Assembly (NCBI GenBank): GCA_031213475.1
Contig: JARUPZ010000009.1
Coordinates: 6,791,601 to 6,855,600, forward strand
Direction: 5' to 3'
DNA: 64,000 nt
Source: Nereocystis luetkeana
Taxonomy: Eukaryota; Sar; Phaeophyceae; Laminariales; Laminariaceae
The first letter of the stretch is position 1; every line of letters begins with the position of its first letter. A program made the translations under genes and the position numbers. The notes under the pieces were generated by a model. That model saw nothing but the letters and a program-made list of their open reading frames with translations, was not told the origin of the DNA and ran no database searches. This document shows, piece by piece, positions 62,433-64,000 of the stretch.

Positions 62433-64000
62433 CTCCCGACTTGCGGTTATGACACGTCGTGCAGGATCTGCATAGTACCTCATCCGAGGGAGGAAACATG
62501 TCCCACCGTAGGCGGCTCTTGCGGCGTAGACGGCTCCCACGCGGCGACACGATCTAGATCATACAGATGACCCAGATCATACAGATCATATTCCCTGAAA
62601 GGTCCACGAGTACATCATGGGAGCTACAAATGATGATCTGCTCGACGTGACACATTTACGTTATCGTACATTCCGGAAGCCGGATGGAACACGGGCGTCC
62701 GAGAAAAGGAGAGAACGCTACATCCTACCCCTAGAGGTCGAAAGGAAAAACCGTCGCAACCGTTGTGATCACATGATGACTTTTTTTTTTTTTACAGCTT
62801 TCGTCATCTTTCAGTTGGTTCTAGTAACCCCCCCCCCCCCCCCCCCCCCCCAAACCGTTGTGATCGCATGATGGGATTTTTTTTTTTTTTTTTTTTTTCA
62901 TTCTTCCATTTTCTTTCACTCGGTTCTTATGACATGTCTGGCGAAAACTAAATCTGTGACGGTTCACATTTTGTTTTCGGAACGCCCTTGCATGAAACGT
63001 TTTTTTTTTTTTCATTTCCCCCCCCCCCCCTGGGTATGGTACGGTACGGCACGGATACGGAAACGGTGAGGTGATTAAGTCCACCTCGGTATGCCACTTT
63101 TCGGTGACGTCGAAGCTCGGCATGACAATTGTCTGGTAAGGGAGACGACGTTGTTTTGCCAATATCCCACAAAAACGTCGGAACGTGACCACGGTCTGCG
63201 GTAGACCCATCTATCAACACCCAGTGCATCCTGGCCTCTGCCGTTGGTTTAAGATATTTCGTTGTGTAGGATCTTGTTGTTGGTCGTACAAGTCCAGCCA
63301 GCCGATGGTACCTCATAGTATAGAGCGTGGCTATGATACGCCTCCCACCGCGGCGACACGACCCCGCTTTAGAAACTGTGTGGTGCTGTTTATTCTGGAC
63401 GCACAACAGTGCGCCATGCTGCCGGGAAGGGGGGGGGGGAAGGGGGGGGGTACTCATTGTTTGCTTGCCTGAGTCATTTGACCGTTAACCACGCATCCCG
63501 TTCGAGGTAGAGGAGGGAGGGGATGCACCCATGTCATGCATGGCCGTGGTGGTATGACCTTAGACCCTCTCCCATCCCTATGTGCTATGCCGAGACGTAG
63601 CCCACGTCGGCTTTATCGACCGATCAGGCCGTCATTCGCTTTTGTACCGAGCGCGAAGCGCCGTGAGGTGCTCGGCGAGTCGCACGAAGGGTGGAGTTGC
63701 ATCTTACTAAAGAACCGCTTGTCGGGCGGGCTTTACAGTAGCGGGCGGTGTCTTAACTTCTCTCGGGTTTACTCACACGAGGAGGAGCTTGTTGCCGCAC
63801 TCGTTTTTGTTGTTGCTGTTTTTTCTTGGAACAAATCTCTCAGTTTAGGATCGTCGACTCCCCACCTCATGGTCTTGATCTCTGTTTTTGTACGATCTAT
63901 CCATAAAGGTAACGTTTATCGGGTGGGAGCCATGCTTTTTCCCGCACTGTACAGATCCTGCGCACTGTATCATAACGGCATGTAGGGACCTAGATCGTCT
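62433..64000. other. No supported gene; duplicated homopolymer-rich block
   Basis: AACCGTTGTGATC(A/G)CATGATG followed by a T-run occurs at about 62758 and 62853, with C24 (62828-62851) between. C13 is at 63018-63030, and GGTACGGTACGGCACGG near 63040. The last 500 bp hold open plus-strand frames with no motif and run toward the window edge. Confidence 0.5.

Noticed and set aside
1..64000. CRISPR arrays, rRNA genes, bacterial operons, intact retrotransposons
   Set aside because: No regularly spaced identical repeats with unique spacers, no rRNA-like sequence, no polycistronic gene layout, and no reverse transcriptase or integrase motif could be found.

Overview
This is eukaryotic nuclear DNA. 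There are no operons, gene density is very low, polypyrimidine/AG and GTGAG splice-like signals occur, and microsatellites, homopolymer tracts and small transposons are plentiful. A large ankyrin-repeat protein with an Ala/Ser-rich linker and an aromatic/basic C-terminal tail, beside a Cys-rich CxxW membrane protein, suggests a stramenopile, most likely a brown alga. That placement is an inference (about 50% sure); no rRNA, organelle gene or other phylogenetic marker is present.

Only two genes are intact: a 320-residue secreted/membrane CxxW protein (34328-35290, +) and a 746-residue ankyrin-repeat protein (43457-45697, -). A few isolated exon-like blocks have good splice borders (58175-58417 -, 53903-54173 -, 60238-60514 +, 61802-61946 +). 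I cannot join them into genes.

The left part (about 1-26 kb) is a graveyard of broken coding fragments with few simple repeats. Two protein families, called here Y and X, each occur twice. On the minus strand they lie at 4.6 kb (Y) then 0.5 kb (X); on the plus strand at 19.2 kb (Y) then 22.0 kb (X). This is what two inverted, decayed copies of one larger coding element (transposon, virus-derived element or gene) would look like. Other fragments include a 'VDIVTDRNNLRKLL' block at 15.9-16.3 kb and a frameshifted one at 21.1-21.6 kb.

The right part (about 26-64 kb) is dominated by repeats. Twelve copies of a roughly 110-bp MITE with TTACGGGGGACC termini are recognisable in the whole window, and one has a paralogous empty site showing a TA target. 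A second, palindromic MITE family has six copies, one carrying a MITE of the first family. There are two tRNA-derived SINE copies plus a fragment. Two long dispersed repeats each occur as a pair: repeat A (26175-27800 and 41877-43472) carries conserved reading frames and a TATA-like box and abuts the ankyrin gene's 3' end; repeat C is at 49815-50959 and 58759-59897. There is also a nested palindrome (48.9-49.3 kb), a CCACGGC/GCCGTGG array that switches strand (39.6-40.6 kb), and G or C homopolymers of up to 24 bp. A 100-N assembly gap lies at 62027-62126.

The two intact genes show no functional link to each other. The story of the window is mainly mobile-element and repeat history.
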